This document shows, piece by piece, positions 1 through 7,994 of a stretch of DNA of 64,000 nt. The stretch is from Paenibacillus humicola (GTDB lineage: Bacteria > Bacillota > Bacilli > Paenibacillales > Paenibacillaceae): contig NZ_JAQGPL010000001.1 in assembly GCF_028826105.1 (NCBI RefSeq), positions 5,525,501-5,589,500 on the forward strand, in the 5' to 3' direction. Position 1 is the stretch's first letter, and each line of letters starts with the position of its first letter. The notes under the pieces are model-generated. The model did no database searches and was not told where the DNA came from. It was given only the letters and a program-made list of their open reading frames with translations. The translations under genes and the position numbers were made by a program.

Positions 1-648
1 CGTGCGGTCTGCGGCCTGAAGCTTGCCCAGAATGCGATGTACGTGCGTTTTTACCGTACCCTCCGAGATGTGCAGCGTTTCGGCAATTTCGAAGTTCCGT
101 TTGCCGTAAGCCATCATTTGCAGCACCTCCAGCTCCTTCTCCGTGAGCGGTTCACCCGAGGCAGTGGATACGGCTGCACGATCCCGTTCCGTCCGCTCCG
201 TCTTCATCGCCTGGGCCAGCGCTTTGGAAGCCGTCGTGCTGTGGTAAATGGCCGAACCGCGGTGCGCCATGCGGATGCCCTCCAGCAGCGTTTTCGTATC
301 GGAATCCTTCAGCAGATAACCGGTCGCACCTGCCCGGATGCCTTCAGCCACATAGGTTTGGACATCGAAAGTAGTAAGCAGCATCACTTTGATGCCGGCG
401 CCGGCGGACTGGATTTCGCGCGTTGCCTCAATCCCGCTTTGCCCCGGCATTTCGATGTCCATCAGCACGAGATCCGGCTTCAGCTTCAAGGCGAGGGAGA
501 CCGCTTCCACGCCGTCGCCCGCTTCACCGGTCACTTCCATATCCGGCTGCGCCCCGATAATAAACCGGAGCCCTTGCCGGACGATCGGCTGGTCGTCCGC
601 CAGCATGATGCGGATCACGCCCTGCAGCGTTTCCTCCTTCTCCGGCAC
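1..648 (-). CDS. NarL/LuxR-type response regulator (C-terminus cut by window edge)
   Basis: This is a DNA-binding response regulator that pairs with the kinase upstream of it. An N-terminal receiver domain shows the acidic pair in MLADDQP and the phospho-acceptor aspartate at about residue 64 (LVLMDIEMPG). A LuxR-type helix-turn-helix follows from about residue 158, with the hallmark LTEKELEVLQMM and the recognition helix ISEGTVKTHVHRIL. The frame stays open to base 1, so the last few residues lie outside the window. I chose the GTG at 648: GGAGGGG precedes it by six bases and it begins three bases after the kinase stop, so the two genes are translationally coupled. An internal GTG at 618 is less likely. 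The target genes are unknown. Confidence 0.93.
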   Translation of the reverse strand, partial: MPEKEETLQGVIRIMLADDQPIVRQGLRFIIGAQPDMEVTGEAGDGVEAVSLALKLKPDLVLMDIEMPGQSGIEATREIQSAGAGIKVMLLTTFDVQTYVAEGIRAGATGYLLKDSDTKTLLEGIRMAHRGSAIYHSTTASKALAQAMKTERTERDRAAVSTASGEPLTEKELEVLQMMAYGKRNFEIAETLHISEGTVKTHVHRILGKLQAADRT

Positions 649-651
649 CGA

Positions 652-1845
652 CTACCCCTCCCCTTCGATCGGAATTTCCGCCCGCACGGCAAGCCCGTGC
701 GGAGGATTGAACGCCCAGGTCAGGCGGCCGCCCGCCGCTTCGCAGCGCTGAATCATGCCCTTGATTCCGAAATCCGGCTGCAGGTCCGTATCGCCCGAAA
801 CGATCCCGTCGTCGGTTACGTGCATGACAATGGCTCCGTTCTCCTTCTGCAGGCCGATGCGGACGGTCCCGGCATGCGAATGCTTCATCGCGTTCGTGAG
901 CGCTTCCTGCAGGATGCGATAAAGCGCCGTGCCGGCAGCCATCGGCAGCTCGGGGAAAACGTCCTCGTCGCATTCGAACTGAACATGGATTCCCGAATGC
1001 GCGGCGCATTGGCTGACCAATCCCCGCAGCGCGCTCAGGCTGAGCCCGGATTCGTCGGCGCTCCAGTCGCGGACGGCCGAGCGAATTTCGCCCATCGCCT
1101 GCCGCGCAACGCCAAGCATGACCGGAACCTGCTCCGCCGCTTCTTCGGCCCTGCCGGGAAGCATCATTTCCACTGCCTGCAGCTGAATGATGAGCGAGGT
1201 CAGCTGATGGCCGATGCCGTCGTGGATGTCCCGGGCCAGGCGGGTCCGTTCGGACAGCGCCGCATACCTCATCGAATGCACCGCTACCTCCTGCAGCTCG
1301 AGATGGGCCTGCTGCAGATGCCAATGGGCTTCGTGAAGCTCATGCAGATGCCGTTTGCTGATGCGTGCGCCCTCCTTGAAAAACGAAATGCCCCTGGTGC
1401 CCAAATACAGCCCGATCGGGCCGAACAAATAATTGACGGGGTCCGGCGCATAGCGATTCATGAAACAGATTGCGGCCAAGGTCGCCGCCAGTCCCGCAAC
1501 GGAACTCCTTATCAGCCGCTGCGGCGTGATGCCGAGAAGCCAAATCAGCGGCCACAGCATGCTCGATACGTAATTGCCGTTCGCAAAGCCGGTCCCCGGG
1601 TCGGGATGGCGGTAATCGAGAACAAGCGCGCCGAGCAGAATCAGTACGGTCAGGGCGGCATACTGCCGAAAGCTCCATTTCTCATGGTGAAGCCAAATAA
1701 AAACCATATAGGCCGCCAGCACGACCGCGATCACGATCCCGTCAGCCCACGCCAAGGCGGTATGCTTGCCGTATTGGACGAACAGAAACACCGTGGCGAT
1801 CGTTACAACCAAACGGACGGGCAATTGCCCCATGGCAGGCCTCAA
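652..1845 (-). CDS. Sensor histidine kinase, HisKA_3 family (DesK/LiaS/NarX-like)
   Basis: This 397-residue membrane kinase lies directly upstream of, and coupled to, the NarL-type regulator. The N-terminal 150 residues form several hydrophobic segments with almost no extracellular loop. The stimulus is therefore probably sensed within or at the membrane rather than by a periplasmic-type domain. After a short coiled linker comes the HisKA_3 dimerisation motif RLARDIHDGIGHQL with the phospho-acceptor His at residue 208. A HATPase_c domain ends the protein, with ILQEALTNAMKHS and the VTDDGIV glycine box. The architecture resembles DesK/LiaS-type intramembrane-sensing kinases, but the sequence alone does not give the signal. 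Confidence 0.93.
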   Translation of the reverse strand: MRPAMGQLPVRLVVTIATVFLFVQYGKHTALAWADGIVIAVVLAAYMVFIWLHHEKWSFRQYAALTVLILLGALVLDYRHPDPGTGFANGNYVSSMLWPLIWLLGITPQRLIRSSVAGLAATLAAICFMNRYAPDPVNYLFGPIGLYLGTRGISFFKEGARISKRHLHELHEAHWHLQQAHLELQEVAVHSMRYAALSERTRLARDIHDGIGHQLTSLIIQLQAVEMMLPGRAEEAAEQVPVMLGVARQAMGEIRSAVRDWSADESGLSLSALRGLVSQCAAHSGIHVQFECDEDVFPELPMAAGTALYRILQEALTNAMKHSHAGTVRIGLQKENGAIVMHVTDDGIVSGDTDLQPDFGIKGMIQRCEAAGGRLTWAFNPPHGLAVRAEIPIEGEG

Positions 1846-1875
1846 CTCCTCGACGATTCTCCAAGACTGATGATT

Positions 1876-2271
1876 TTAGTCTAATCGGTGAGCCGGCGCT
1901 TTGTCTATGGCGGCCGTTACCGCACCGCGCGCGAAGAAAATGCCGAAAATCGAGAAGAAAATTTGGACATACGACGAATCGCCGCTGTTTGCCAAATGGG
2001 AGGCAACGCTCGCCGCGAGGATTCCTTTCAACGCCACCAATACGACGAAGGACAGGATGACGATGACGTTTCTGCGCATCTTGCTCATTCGGCCCTGTCT
2101 CGCTTTGACGATGGCGAAGGCTTGCACCGCGCCCGCCACAAATCCAAACAGGACAAAAAGGGCCAGGATGGACCAATCGGCCGGTCCCATTCCCTGAACC
2201 CGGTACGAAAATACAATGCCAACGATTAGAGATACCAGCGCGATCCGCATCATTCGGTTTTTTACGATCAT
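1876..2271 (-). CDS. Small integral membrane protein of unknown function
   Basis: I do not recognise this 131-residue protein. It shows about four hydrophobic segments: near residues 8-24, 33-55, 68-90 and 100-118. A basic stretch (KARQGRMSKMRRN) lies between the second and third. GGAGG sits eight bases before the ATG. It ends about 30 bases before the two-component kinase and reads the same way, so it is probably co-transcribed with the kinase and regulator. It might be a sensory partner or a target of that pair. The first is attractive because the kinase has no obvious extracellular sensor, but this is inference from position. Confidence 0.7.
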   Translation of the reverse strand: MIVKNRMMRIALVSLIVGIVFSYRVQGMGPADWSILALFVLFGFVAGAVQAFAIVKARQGRMSKMRRNVIVILSFVVLVALKGILAASVASHLANSGDSSYVQIFFSIFGIFFARGAVTAAIDKAPAHRLD

Positions 2272-2447
2272 TTTAACAGCCTCCGCTCGGATAATTTCGC
2301 TTGTGTTTCAGCTGTTTTCATCATACTGCGGAGGCCGAGCTCGCCGCGTCTACCGCCGGCTGGATTTTCATCCCGGCCGGGTCTATCCGCAGATAGACGG
2401 CGCGCGGCTTGGTACGACACTTGTCGGTCATCCTGTCAACCGCCGGC

Positions 2448-3182
2448 TTATACCGCTTTCTTAACGAAATAGATCCAGCCGGAGGCCAGAAACAGTACGA
2501 AGCTTCCGCCGATGACGAGCAGCAGCGTCGCCGCAGGTACGGCAAACGCGCCGTAATTGTAATTGCCGGCATGCGGCATCATGGCGAGCAGCGGCTGCGC
2601 CCATGGATAATACGGGCCGTAATGCGCTGAATTGACGATCAGCAGGTTCGGAATCGTGAATATCACATTCACGGCCATCGGGGCCGCGAAATTCGGCCAT
2701 GCCGTCGATACGGCAAGCTGCAGCGCCGCAAGCGGCAGGCAGGCGGCCCAGCCGCCGGCGGCCGAACGCAGCAGCTCCGCCCAGGGCACCTCTCCGGCGA
2801 ACCCGAGCGACGTGCCGATCAGCAGCAGCGCCGCCAGAAACAGCAGCTGCGTTACGGCGATCAGCAGCATGACGAACAGAAATTTCACGAGATACACCTG
2901 ACTTCGGGAAACCGGCAGCGCCAGCAGCTGCTTCCATCCGCCGCCGGCATGCTCATACCGGCAAACGAGTCCGGCGAAAATACCGGTAAGCATCGGCAGA
3001 AACAAGAGCGCATGCAGCGCCGCCATCAGCTGGAGCGCCGTCAGCCAAGGGGCGCCCGTCTGAACGGTGCTCTGCGCGTTCAGCAGGACGACGAGCCCCG
3101 CGGCAATCGGGCTGACGACCGCAAGCAGCCATACGACGGTGCCGCGCACCTTGAGCCACTCGGAACGAATCATGCGAATCAT
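2448..3182 (-). CDS. ABC-2 type permease, LanG/LanE-like
   Basis: This 244-residue permease is the last gene of a three-gene transporter operon. It has six hydrophobic segments and begins with the short cytoplasmic stretch MIRMIRSEWLKVRGT common to ABC-2 permeases. The sequence between segments 2 and 3 (AGGWKQLLALPVSRSQVYLVKFL) matches the 'wk.llalPvsR...yl.K' signature shared by lantibiotic immunity permeases (LanE/LanG/MutE type). It abuts the preceding permease gene with no gap between stop and start. It presumably forms a heterodimeric channel with that protein, driven by the ATPase at 3896-4810. Confidence 0.85.
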   Translation of the reverse strand: MIRMIRSEWLKVRGTVVWLLAVVSPIAAGLVVLLNAQSTVQTGAPWLTALQLMAALHALLFLPMLTGIFAGLVCRYEHAGGGWKQLLALPVSRSQVYLVKFLFVMLLIAVTQLLFLAALLLIGTSLGFAGEVPWAELLRSAAGGWAACLPLAALQLAVSTAWPNFAAPMAVNVIFTIPNLLIVNSAHYGPYYPWAQPLLAMMPHAGNYNYGAFAVPAATLLLVIGGSFVLFLASGWIYFVKKAV

Positions 3183-3899
3183 CTACTTCACATCCTTCCG
3201 GGCGAAATGGACCGCGCCGGCCAGCAGCAGAACAGCGCCGAGCGCAATGCCGGCGGCGACCGGATAAAGCGGATGGTCCGCCGTGCCGACCAGGTACGGC
3301 CAATAATACGGCATCGCGTCGCCGAAGCGGCTGGCGAACAGGGAAAAGACGGTGCCCGCGATGCCGAAGGTCAGCGGCACGGCCTGGTTCTGGATCGTGA
3401 CGGACAACCATACCTGCAGCGCGATGAAGGGTACGATCGCCAAAAAAGGGTAAAAGGCCTTTTCGAGCAGCTGTACATACGGAAGACTCGACATGTTGAG
3501 GCCCAGCGCGGCGCCGAACGCCGCCGTACCGGCCGCAAGGAGCGTGCTGGAGCACAAGAGCAGCAGCGCATTCAGCAAAAATTTGCCCGTGAATACCTGA
3601 GTCCGGGTGACCGGCAGCGCCAGCGTCATTTTCCAGGCGTTCGTCTGGTGCTCGATCCCCGCCGTCATGGAGGTGATGATCGCAAGTCCCATGAACAGCG
3701 TCGGCACCATGAGCGAGAAGACGTTGGAGAAGACGCCGCCCCACGGATCAGCCTTATAAATCTTCATCAAATAGTCGTAGCGAAGGCCGAAATTGACCGC
3801 CTGCAGCCCGACTACCCCAAGCGGCCCGAGAAAGATCAGAAACCAGATCATCTTCCTGCGAATCTTAAGCAGCTCGGCGGAAAGCACCCGCAGCGTCAT
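3183..3899 (-). CDS. ABC-2 type permease, LanE/LanG-like
   Basis: This 238-residue, six-segment membrane protein is paralogous to the permease downstream. It shares the same signature between segments 2 and 3 (NAWKMTLALPVTRTQVFTGKFL). Its start overlaps the end of the ATPase gene by four bases (ATGA), so it is translated in a coupled manner. In the LanFEG family, two different permeases of about this size pair with one ATPase. They expel membrane-active peptides or protect lipid II from them. No peptide biosynthesis gene is present in the window, so a role in resistance to external peptides is more likely than self-immunity. Confidence 0.85.
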   Translation of the reverse strand: MTLRVLSAELLKIRRKMIWFLIFLGPLGVVGLQAVNFGLRYDYLMKIYKADPWGGVFSNVFSLMVPTLFMGLAIITSMTAGIEHQTNAWKMTLALPVTRTQVFTGKFLLNALLLLCSSTLLAAGTAAFGAALGLNMSSLPYVQLLEKAFYPFLAIVPFIALQVWLSVTIQNQAVPLTFGIAGTVFSLFASRFGDAMPYYWPYLVGTADHPLYPVAAGIALGAVLLLAGAVHFARKDVK

Positions 3900-4810
3900 A
3901 AGCTCCCCTCCCCGCCGGTCATGCCGAGGAAGATGCTCTCAAGCGAAGCGCCCTCCTCCTCCACCCGGTAGACGGCGAAATCGTTTCGCACGAGGGCGGC
4001 GACCATCGCGGCGACGGTCTCGTCGGGCGCCATGTCGACGGTCAGCCGGCTCCGGTCCCAATCGGCTTTGTACCCGCCGGCGAGCAGCAGCCGCCAGGCC
4101 TCCTCCGGATCGCTGACGCCAAGCCGGATTTTGCTCTGCGCCCGCTGCCGCAGCGTATCGATTTTATCCTGGAAAATGATCTGCCCTTTGGCGATAATGC
4201 CGACCCGTGTCGCCATCTGCTCGATCTCCGACAGCAGGTGACTCGAGACGAGCACCGTAACGCCCTGCTCGCGGGGCAGGCTCTTGATCAGCTCGCGGAT
4301 CTCGAGGATGCCCGCCGGATCGAGCCCGTTCGTCGGCTCGTCCAGGATGAGCAGCTCCGGCTTGCCGAGCAGCGCGGTCGCGATGCCGAGCCTTTGCTTC
4401 ATGCCGAGCGAATAGCCCTTGACGGCCCGCTTCGCCTCCTTGGTCAGGCGGACCGTGGCGAGCGCCTCGTCGATGCGCGATTTGGGGACGTCCAGCAGCC
4501 GGCGCACCGCCTCCAAATTTTCGACCGCGCTCAAATGGCCGTAATACGAAGGATATTCGACCAGTGAGCCGACCTTGCGAAGGACGGCCATCCGGTGCTT
4601 GCGCATATCCCGGCCGAAGATGCGGATACCCCCGTGCGTCGGCTTCGCCAGACCGAGCAGCATGCGGATCGTCGTCGTTTTGCCCGCGCCGTTCGGCCCG
4701 AGAAAGCCGTAAATATCCCCTTTTGCCATTTGAATGTTCACATCGCTGACGACGGCTCTTCCGCCCAGCTTCTTCGTGAGCCGCTCCGTCTGCAAAATCC
4801 ATTCGTTCAT
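3896..4810 (-). CDS. ABC transporter ATP-binding protein, LanF-like (E-loop)
   Basis: This 304-residue ATPase is the first gene of the transporter operon. It has Walker A GPNGAGKTT at residues 38-46, the signature YSLGMKQR, and Walker B LLILDEPTNGLDP. The segment after the core reads GSLVEYPSYYGHLSA: a glutamate (about residue 85) stands where most ABC proteins have the Q-loop glutamine. The LanF subfamily of lantibiotic immunity ATPases is known for this E-loop. The C-terminal 80 residues form the extra domain seen in peptide and antibiotic ABC exporters. The ATG at 4810 is used. A direct-repeat operator lies 58 bases upstream (4869-4890). Confidence 0.92.
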   Translation of the reverse strand: MNEWILQTERLTKKLGGRAVVSDVNIQMAKGDIYGFLGPNGAGKTTTIRMLLGLAKPTHGGIRIFGRDMRKHRMAVLRKVGSLVEYPSYYGHLSAVENLEAVRRLLDVPKSRIDEALATVRLTKEAKRAVKGYSLGMKQRLGIATALLGKPELLILDEPTNGLDPAGILEIRELIKSLPREQGVTVLVSSHLLSEIEQMATRVGIIAKGQIIFQDKIDTLRQRAQSKIRLGVSDPEEAWRLLLAGGYKADWDRSRLTVDMAPDETVAAMVAALVRNDFAVYRVEEEGASLESIFLGMTGGEGSL

Positions 4811-4868
4811 TGCTGATCACCTCGGTAACAATCGTAATCGGTCAAGTTTAAAGCAAAGCGGTGGCGGC

Positions 4869-4890
4869 GTTTAAAATCCGTTTAAAATTC
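4869..4890. promoter_or_regulatory. Direct-repeat operator in front of the LanFEG-like operon
   Basis: Two copies of GTTTAAA lie 11 bp apart (GTTTAAAATCC then GTTTAAAATTC), one helical turn, as expected for a dimer of an OmpR-type regulator. A third GTTTAAA at 4846-4852 is 23 bp from the nearer one, about two turns. Eighteen of the 22 bases are identical to the site at 26608-26629, upstream of the OmpR-type two-component genes. Both sites end about 60 bases before their start codons. No convincing -35/-10 pair is visible; TTTAAA at 4847-4852 could serve as a weak -10. Confidence 0.65.
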
Positions 4891-5031
4891 GTCCGCCCAA
4901 TGCCGGTTTTCGGCCAAAAAAGAGACCGCCCCCGTGACCGGCGGTGTTTGCTGCATCGCACCTAGCAGTAATTTGTTCCCGCGCTCTTGGCCTGATCGTT
5001 TCACTTCACTCAAATGCTGAAGGTATGGCGG
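4891..5031. other. Intergenic stretch with an isolated hairpin
   Basis: No gene is visible between the transporter operator and the tyrS promoter. At 4914-4945 the leftward strand reads ACCGCC, a nine-base loop, GGCGGT, then CTCTTTTTT. This is terminator-like, yet no leftward gene lies upstream of it. It may insulate the transporter promoter from antisense transcription, or be a relic. Confidence 0.35.
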
Positions 5032-5061
5032 TTGACAAATCCGGGTAAAATTGTGTACAGT
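5032..5061 (+). promoter_or_regulatory. Sigma-A-type promoter of the T-box/tyrS transcript
   Basis: TTGACA at 5032-5037 and TACAGT at 5056-5061 are separated by 18 bp. This is the best promoter in front of the leader RNA, and it places the transcript start near 5068, just before the T-box stem I region. Confidence 0.7.
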
Positions 5062-5065
5062 ATTG

Positions 5066-5330
5066 CAAACGAATGGTTATACATGCTTGGAAGGGAATCA
5101 GTAGCTTTCGACACGTTGTCCCAGAGAGCCGGCGGCTGGTGCGAGCCGGTGCAAGTGCGAAGGTGAATTACGTCCTGGAGCATCCCGGTCCGAAACTGCC
5201 GCGCGCAGAAGGACGAGACGGCGGTCGGCCGTTATCCGATTGAGCGGAGCGTGCCGAGGCATGCTCAATGAGGGTGGTACCGCGAGAACTCGTCCCTGTC
5301 TTTGAGACAGGGGCGTTTTTTATTTTTTAT
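5066..5330 (+). ncRNA. T-box leader (tyrosine, specifier UAC)
   Basis: This leader senses uncharged tRNA-Tyr and controls tyrS by transcription antitermination. The T-box core AGGGTGGTACCGCG lies at 5271-5284 and contains the UGGN that pairs with the tRNA acceptor end. The intrinsic terminator is CGTCCCTGTC, a five-base loop, GACAGGGGCG, then T6 (5291-5325). The overlapping antiterminator alternative uses AGAACTCGTCCC. The likely specifier is TAC at 5169-5171 followed by a purine, which matches tyrosine and the downstream gene. Stem I starts near 5120. Confidence 0.93.
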
Positions 5331-5351
5331 CCTATCGGAGGTAAGAGGGGT

Positions 5352-6638
5352 ATGGCGAATATGACAGCAGCAGGCGTCGATCTATTGGAGGATTTGGAGT
5401 ACCGCGGCCTGATTTACCAGGTGACGGACCGCGAAGGGCTGGACAAAAAGCTGAAGGAAGGGCGGGTCACGCTGTACAGCGGCTACGACCCGACGGCAGA
5501 CAGCCTGCATATCGGGCACCTGCTGCCGATCTTGATCCTGCGCCGCTTTCAGGAGGCGGGACATAACGCGATCGCGCTGGTCGGCGGCGGCACGGGCCTT
5601 ATCGGCGATCCGAGCGGCCGTTCGTCGGAGCGTACGCTGAATACGGCGGATACCGTGGCGATGTGGACGGAAAGTCTGAAGCGGCAGCTGACGCGCTTTC
5701 TGGATTTTGAACGCAAGGATAATCCGGCCAAGCTCGTGAGCAACTACGATTGGCTTGCGCCGCTGGATATGATCACGTTCCTGCGGGATATCGGCAAAAA
5801 CTTCACGGTCAACTATATGCTGGCGAAGGATTCCGTCGATTCGCGCCTTGCGAACGGGATCTCTTTTACGGAATTCAGCTACATGATTCTGCAGTCGTAC
5901 GATTTCTACAAGCTGCATGTCGATCATGGCGTCACCCTGCAGGTTGGCGGCAGCGACCAATGGGGCAACATTACGGCGGGCCTCGACCTGATCGGCAAAA
6001 TGGGCGGGGGCGGCGCCTTCGGCCTGACGCTCCCGCTCGTAACGAAGAGCGACGGCAAGAAATTCGGCAAGTCCGAATCGGGCGCCGTGTGGCTGGACCG
6101 CAGCAAAACGTCGGTCTACCAGTTCTACCAGTTCTGGATCAACACCGACGACAACGACGTCATCAAGTTTCTGAAATACTTCACTTTCCTGACTCGCGAT
6201 CAGATCGAGGCGCTTGAAGAGGAGCTGAAGCAGGCGCCCGAAAAGCGAATCGCCCAGCGGGAGCTTGCCCGCGAGGTTACGCGTTTGGTGCATGGCGAAG
6301 ACGCGCTCGTCAGCGCCGAGAACATTACGCAGGCGCTGTTCTCCGGAGACGTTACCCAGCTGAAAGAGGAAGAGCTGGTCGAGGCGCTGCAGGATATGCC
6401 GACCACCGTGCTGTCCGGGCGGACCGAAATCGGCCTGATCGACCTGCTGGTCGAGACGAAGGCGGCGCCTTCCCGCCGCCAGGCGAAGCAGGACATCGAG
6501 AGCGGCGCTGTGCACGTTAACGGCGTCAAAACGACCGCTGCGGACGCCGTGATCACCGCCGGCGAGCGGCTGCACGGCAAGTTCATCGTCCTGCGCCGCG
6601 GCAAAAAGAATTACTTCCTGGTGCGCTGCGAGCCGTAA
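5352..6638 (+). CDS. tyrS: Tyrosyl-tRNA synthetase
   Basis: This cytoplasmic class I synthetase charges tRNA-Tyr with tyrosine. It is 428 residues long, normal for the bacterial TyrS family. The Rossmann-fold catalytic domain carries the HIGH motif (residues 53-56) within YDPTADSLHIGHLLP. The KMSKS-equivalent loop reads KFGKS at about residue 237. The tyrosine-binding region includes GSDQWGN. A C-terminal S4 RNA-binding domain (SRRQAKQDIESGAVHVNG) ends the protein. I chose the ATG at 5352, with GGAGG ten bases upstream; earlier in-frame codons lie inside the T-box terminator. Expression is controlled by the leader at 5066-5330. Confidence 0.98.
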   Translation: MANMTAAGVDLLEDLEYRGLIYQVTDREGLDKKLKEGRVTLYSGYDPTADSLHIGHLLPILILRRFQEAGHNAIALVGGGTGLIGDPSGRSSERTLNTADTVAMWTESLKRQLTRFLDFERKDNPAKLVSNYDWLAPLDMITFLRDIGKNFTVNYMLAKDSVDSRLANGISFTEFSYMILQSYDFYKLHVDHGVTLQVGGSDQWGNITAGLDLIGKMGGGGAFGLTLPLVTKSDGKKFGKSESGAVWLDRSKTSVYQFYQFWINTDDNDVIKFLKYFTFLTRDQIEALEEELKQAPEKRIAQRELAREVTRLVHGEDALVSAENITQALFSGDVTQLKEEELVEALQDMPTTVLSGRTEIGLIDLLVETKAAPSRRQAKQDIESGAVHVNGVKTTAADAVITAGERLHGKFIVLRRGKKNYFLVRCEP

Positions 6639-6662
6639 ACACCGGCCTTCCCGCACCAAGCC

Positions 6663-6696
6663 AACTGGCCTTGCCGCAGCAAGGCCAGTTTATTTT
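6663..6696 (+). terminator. Intrinsic terminator of tyrS
   Basis: A perfect 12-bp stem (AACTGGCCTTGC, loop CGCA, GCAAGGCCAGTT) is followed by TATTTT, 25 bases after the tyrS stop. Confidence 0.93.
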
Positions 6697-6748
6697 GGCA
6701 TGGTAAGGGACTTTATAGGTAGTTCACGGTACTATCTTGATCTATTTA

Positions 6749-7096
6749 TCAATTGATCGAATTTGCAATCTCACTCATTTTTTCCTTCTTTAAATTTCCA
6801 CTGTCCATTTGTAAATAAGTCCCATCTTGTACCCATCGTAAATATCCCCCGGGTTTGTTATGAACCCAAGGGACAAATCTCGCTTCAACTCCGCTTATGT
6901 TAGCTTTCTCCCCACTTAAATCAAATTTAAAATTCTCAACCACAGTTCTGGTTTTACTCGTTTTATTACGAACATCGATAATGGTTTCTTCTCTTTTGAT
7001 TTTAACCAGCCATCGGCTCGCCCGATGCAATAACGAGTTCATTTGATTCCATCGACAGTATGTAATAGAGACGAGTGAAAATATCCATTTAAACAG
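6749..7096 (-). CDS. Small hypothetical protein in AT-rich island, possible CTG start
   Basis: I do not recognise this protein with certainty. From the first ATG (7042) it has 97 residues. The C-terminal part (GYLRWVQDGTYLQMDSGNL, then KEKMSEIANSI) resembles the end of DUF4367-like domains. The frame stays open upstream of that ATG. It reaches CTG at 7096, six bases after GGAGGG. Starting there adds a short hydrophobic N-terminus (FKWIFSLVSITY) that could anchor the protein in the membrane. No ATG, GTG or TTG lies between. The gene may use CTG, may start at 7042 without a good ribosome site, or may be a remnant. Base composition is much richer in A+T than in its neighbours. Confidence 0.5.
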   Translation of the reverse strand: MFKWIFSLVSITYCRWNQMNSLLHRASRWLVKIKREETIIDVRNKTSKTRTVVENFKFDLSGEKANISGVEARFVPWVHNKPGGYLRWVQDGTYLQMDSGNLKKEKMSEIANSIN

Positions 7097-7159
7097 AATA
7101 ATCCCTCCATAATTAATTCGGGTTCTTTTCCTAATTTAAAAAGTACGCTCGCCTTGAAA

Positions 7160-7723
7160 TCATCTGTTCTTGTAATCCATCACTTCAACTGGAATTGATG
7201 GTTTATTATGTTCTGTTTTCCATCCCTCAATCAGCCATTCATATAGTTCGGGGGATTTTGCTCGCAAGTTTATTGAGACGCTGCTTAGAACAATCTCGTC
7301 TTTTATTGCGCCACAACTTTTAATTGTAACAGTTTGTGTTTCGGGAATGTATATATCAGCCGGAGATTTCTTGAGCTTAATACACTTGTAGCCGGGCTCA
7401 ACGAAAATGGGTTTCCCTGCATTGAATTGAATTTTTAAAATCCTAGGGTATCCGTGCCTGCCATAATCGGGTTGAGTCCCGAGAGGAACCGAAGAATTAA
7501 TCCAGCCTCCAATTTTTGTGATTAGAGCTTTTCCAGTCCCATCCGAGAATTTATATAAAGGCGAGGGTTTAGTTCTAGGGGGTCCCCCGACAACTTGGAT
7601 GGAAGCAATATCTTCGATCTGTAGTATTCGGTTTATGGGTTCAAACACAATGTTATTGGTCGTACAAGAAGTCATAACAAAAATAATGAAAGCAGCAGCC
7701 GGCAAAATACAGCGATTTTTCAA
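7160..7723 (-). CDS. Hypothetical lipoprotein
   Basis: This 187-residue protein has a signal peptide and a plausible lipobox (FVMTSC, cysteine at about residue 20), so it is probably anchored to the outer face of the membrane. The mature part has no family I can name. It is mainly beta-rich in appearance, with two further cysteines (YKCIKL and IKSCGAI) that could form a disulfide. I chose TTG at 7723 because GGAGG lies eight bases upstream. The ATG at 7738 overlaps that ribosome site (ATGGAGG). It lies just upstream of, and in the same direction as, the small gene at 6749. Both are AT-rich, which suggests a separate origin from the flanking DNA. Confidence 0.65.
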   Translation of the reverse strand: MKNRCILPAAAFIIFVMTSCTTNNIVFEPINRILQIEDIASIQVVGGPPRTKPSPLYKFSDGTGKALITKIGGWINSSVPLGTQPDYGRHGYPRILKIQFNAGKPIFVEPGYKCIKLKKSPADIYIPETQTVTIKSCGAIKDEIVLSSVSINLRAKSPELYEWLIEGWKTEHNKPSIPVEVMDYKNR

Positions 7724-7994
7724 TCGTGCAACCTCCATTTTATCGTTGGTTCTTTCTCCCTATATTCTGCCCTGAGTATTGTTCTTCATTGCGAAGTTTT
7801 TCTGAACAGCAATCCGCCGGATTTAATCGATGGAACGAGCGTTCTCATAAAACGCTTGGCAGGATGAATCCCGAATTTTTAAATTTTTCCTTATCCGCAT
7901 ACTGGGAAGTCCGAATTATTTGAGCAATCCAGAAGAAACGCTGTGCCGCTTTAAGTGATACCATTTAAGAAAAATAGGAAAGGAGCAGATCGAA

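Noticed and set aside
37..1884. 615-codon open frame on the plus strand opposite the two-component genes
   Set aside because: The leftward regulator and kinase are unmistakable. The plus-strand frame has no ribosome site and a composition typical of antisense shadows.
4914..4945. Leftward terminator-like hairpin upstream of the LanFEG-like operon
   Set aside because: No leftward gene precedes it, so I list it only as an intergenic structure and do not call it a terminator.
7726..7923. Short rightward frame between the AT-rich lipoprotein and the DUF899 gene
   Set aside because: It has no Shine-Dalgarno sequence and overlaps the lipoprotein's own ribosome site. The amino acid pattern is not protein-like.
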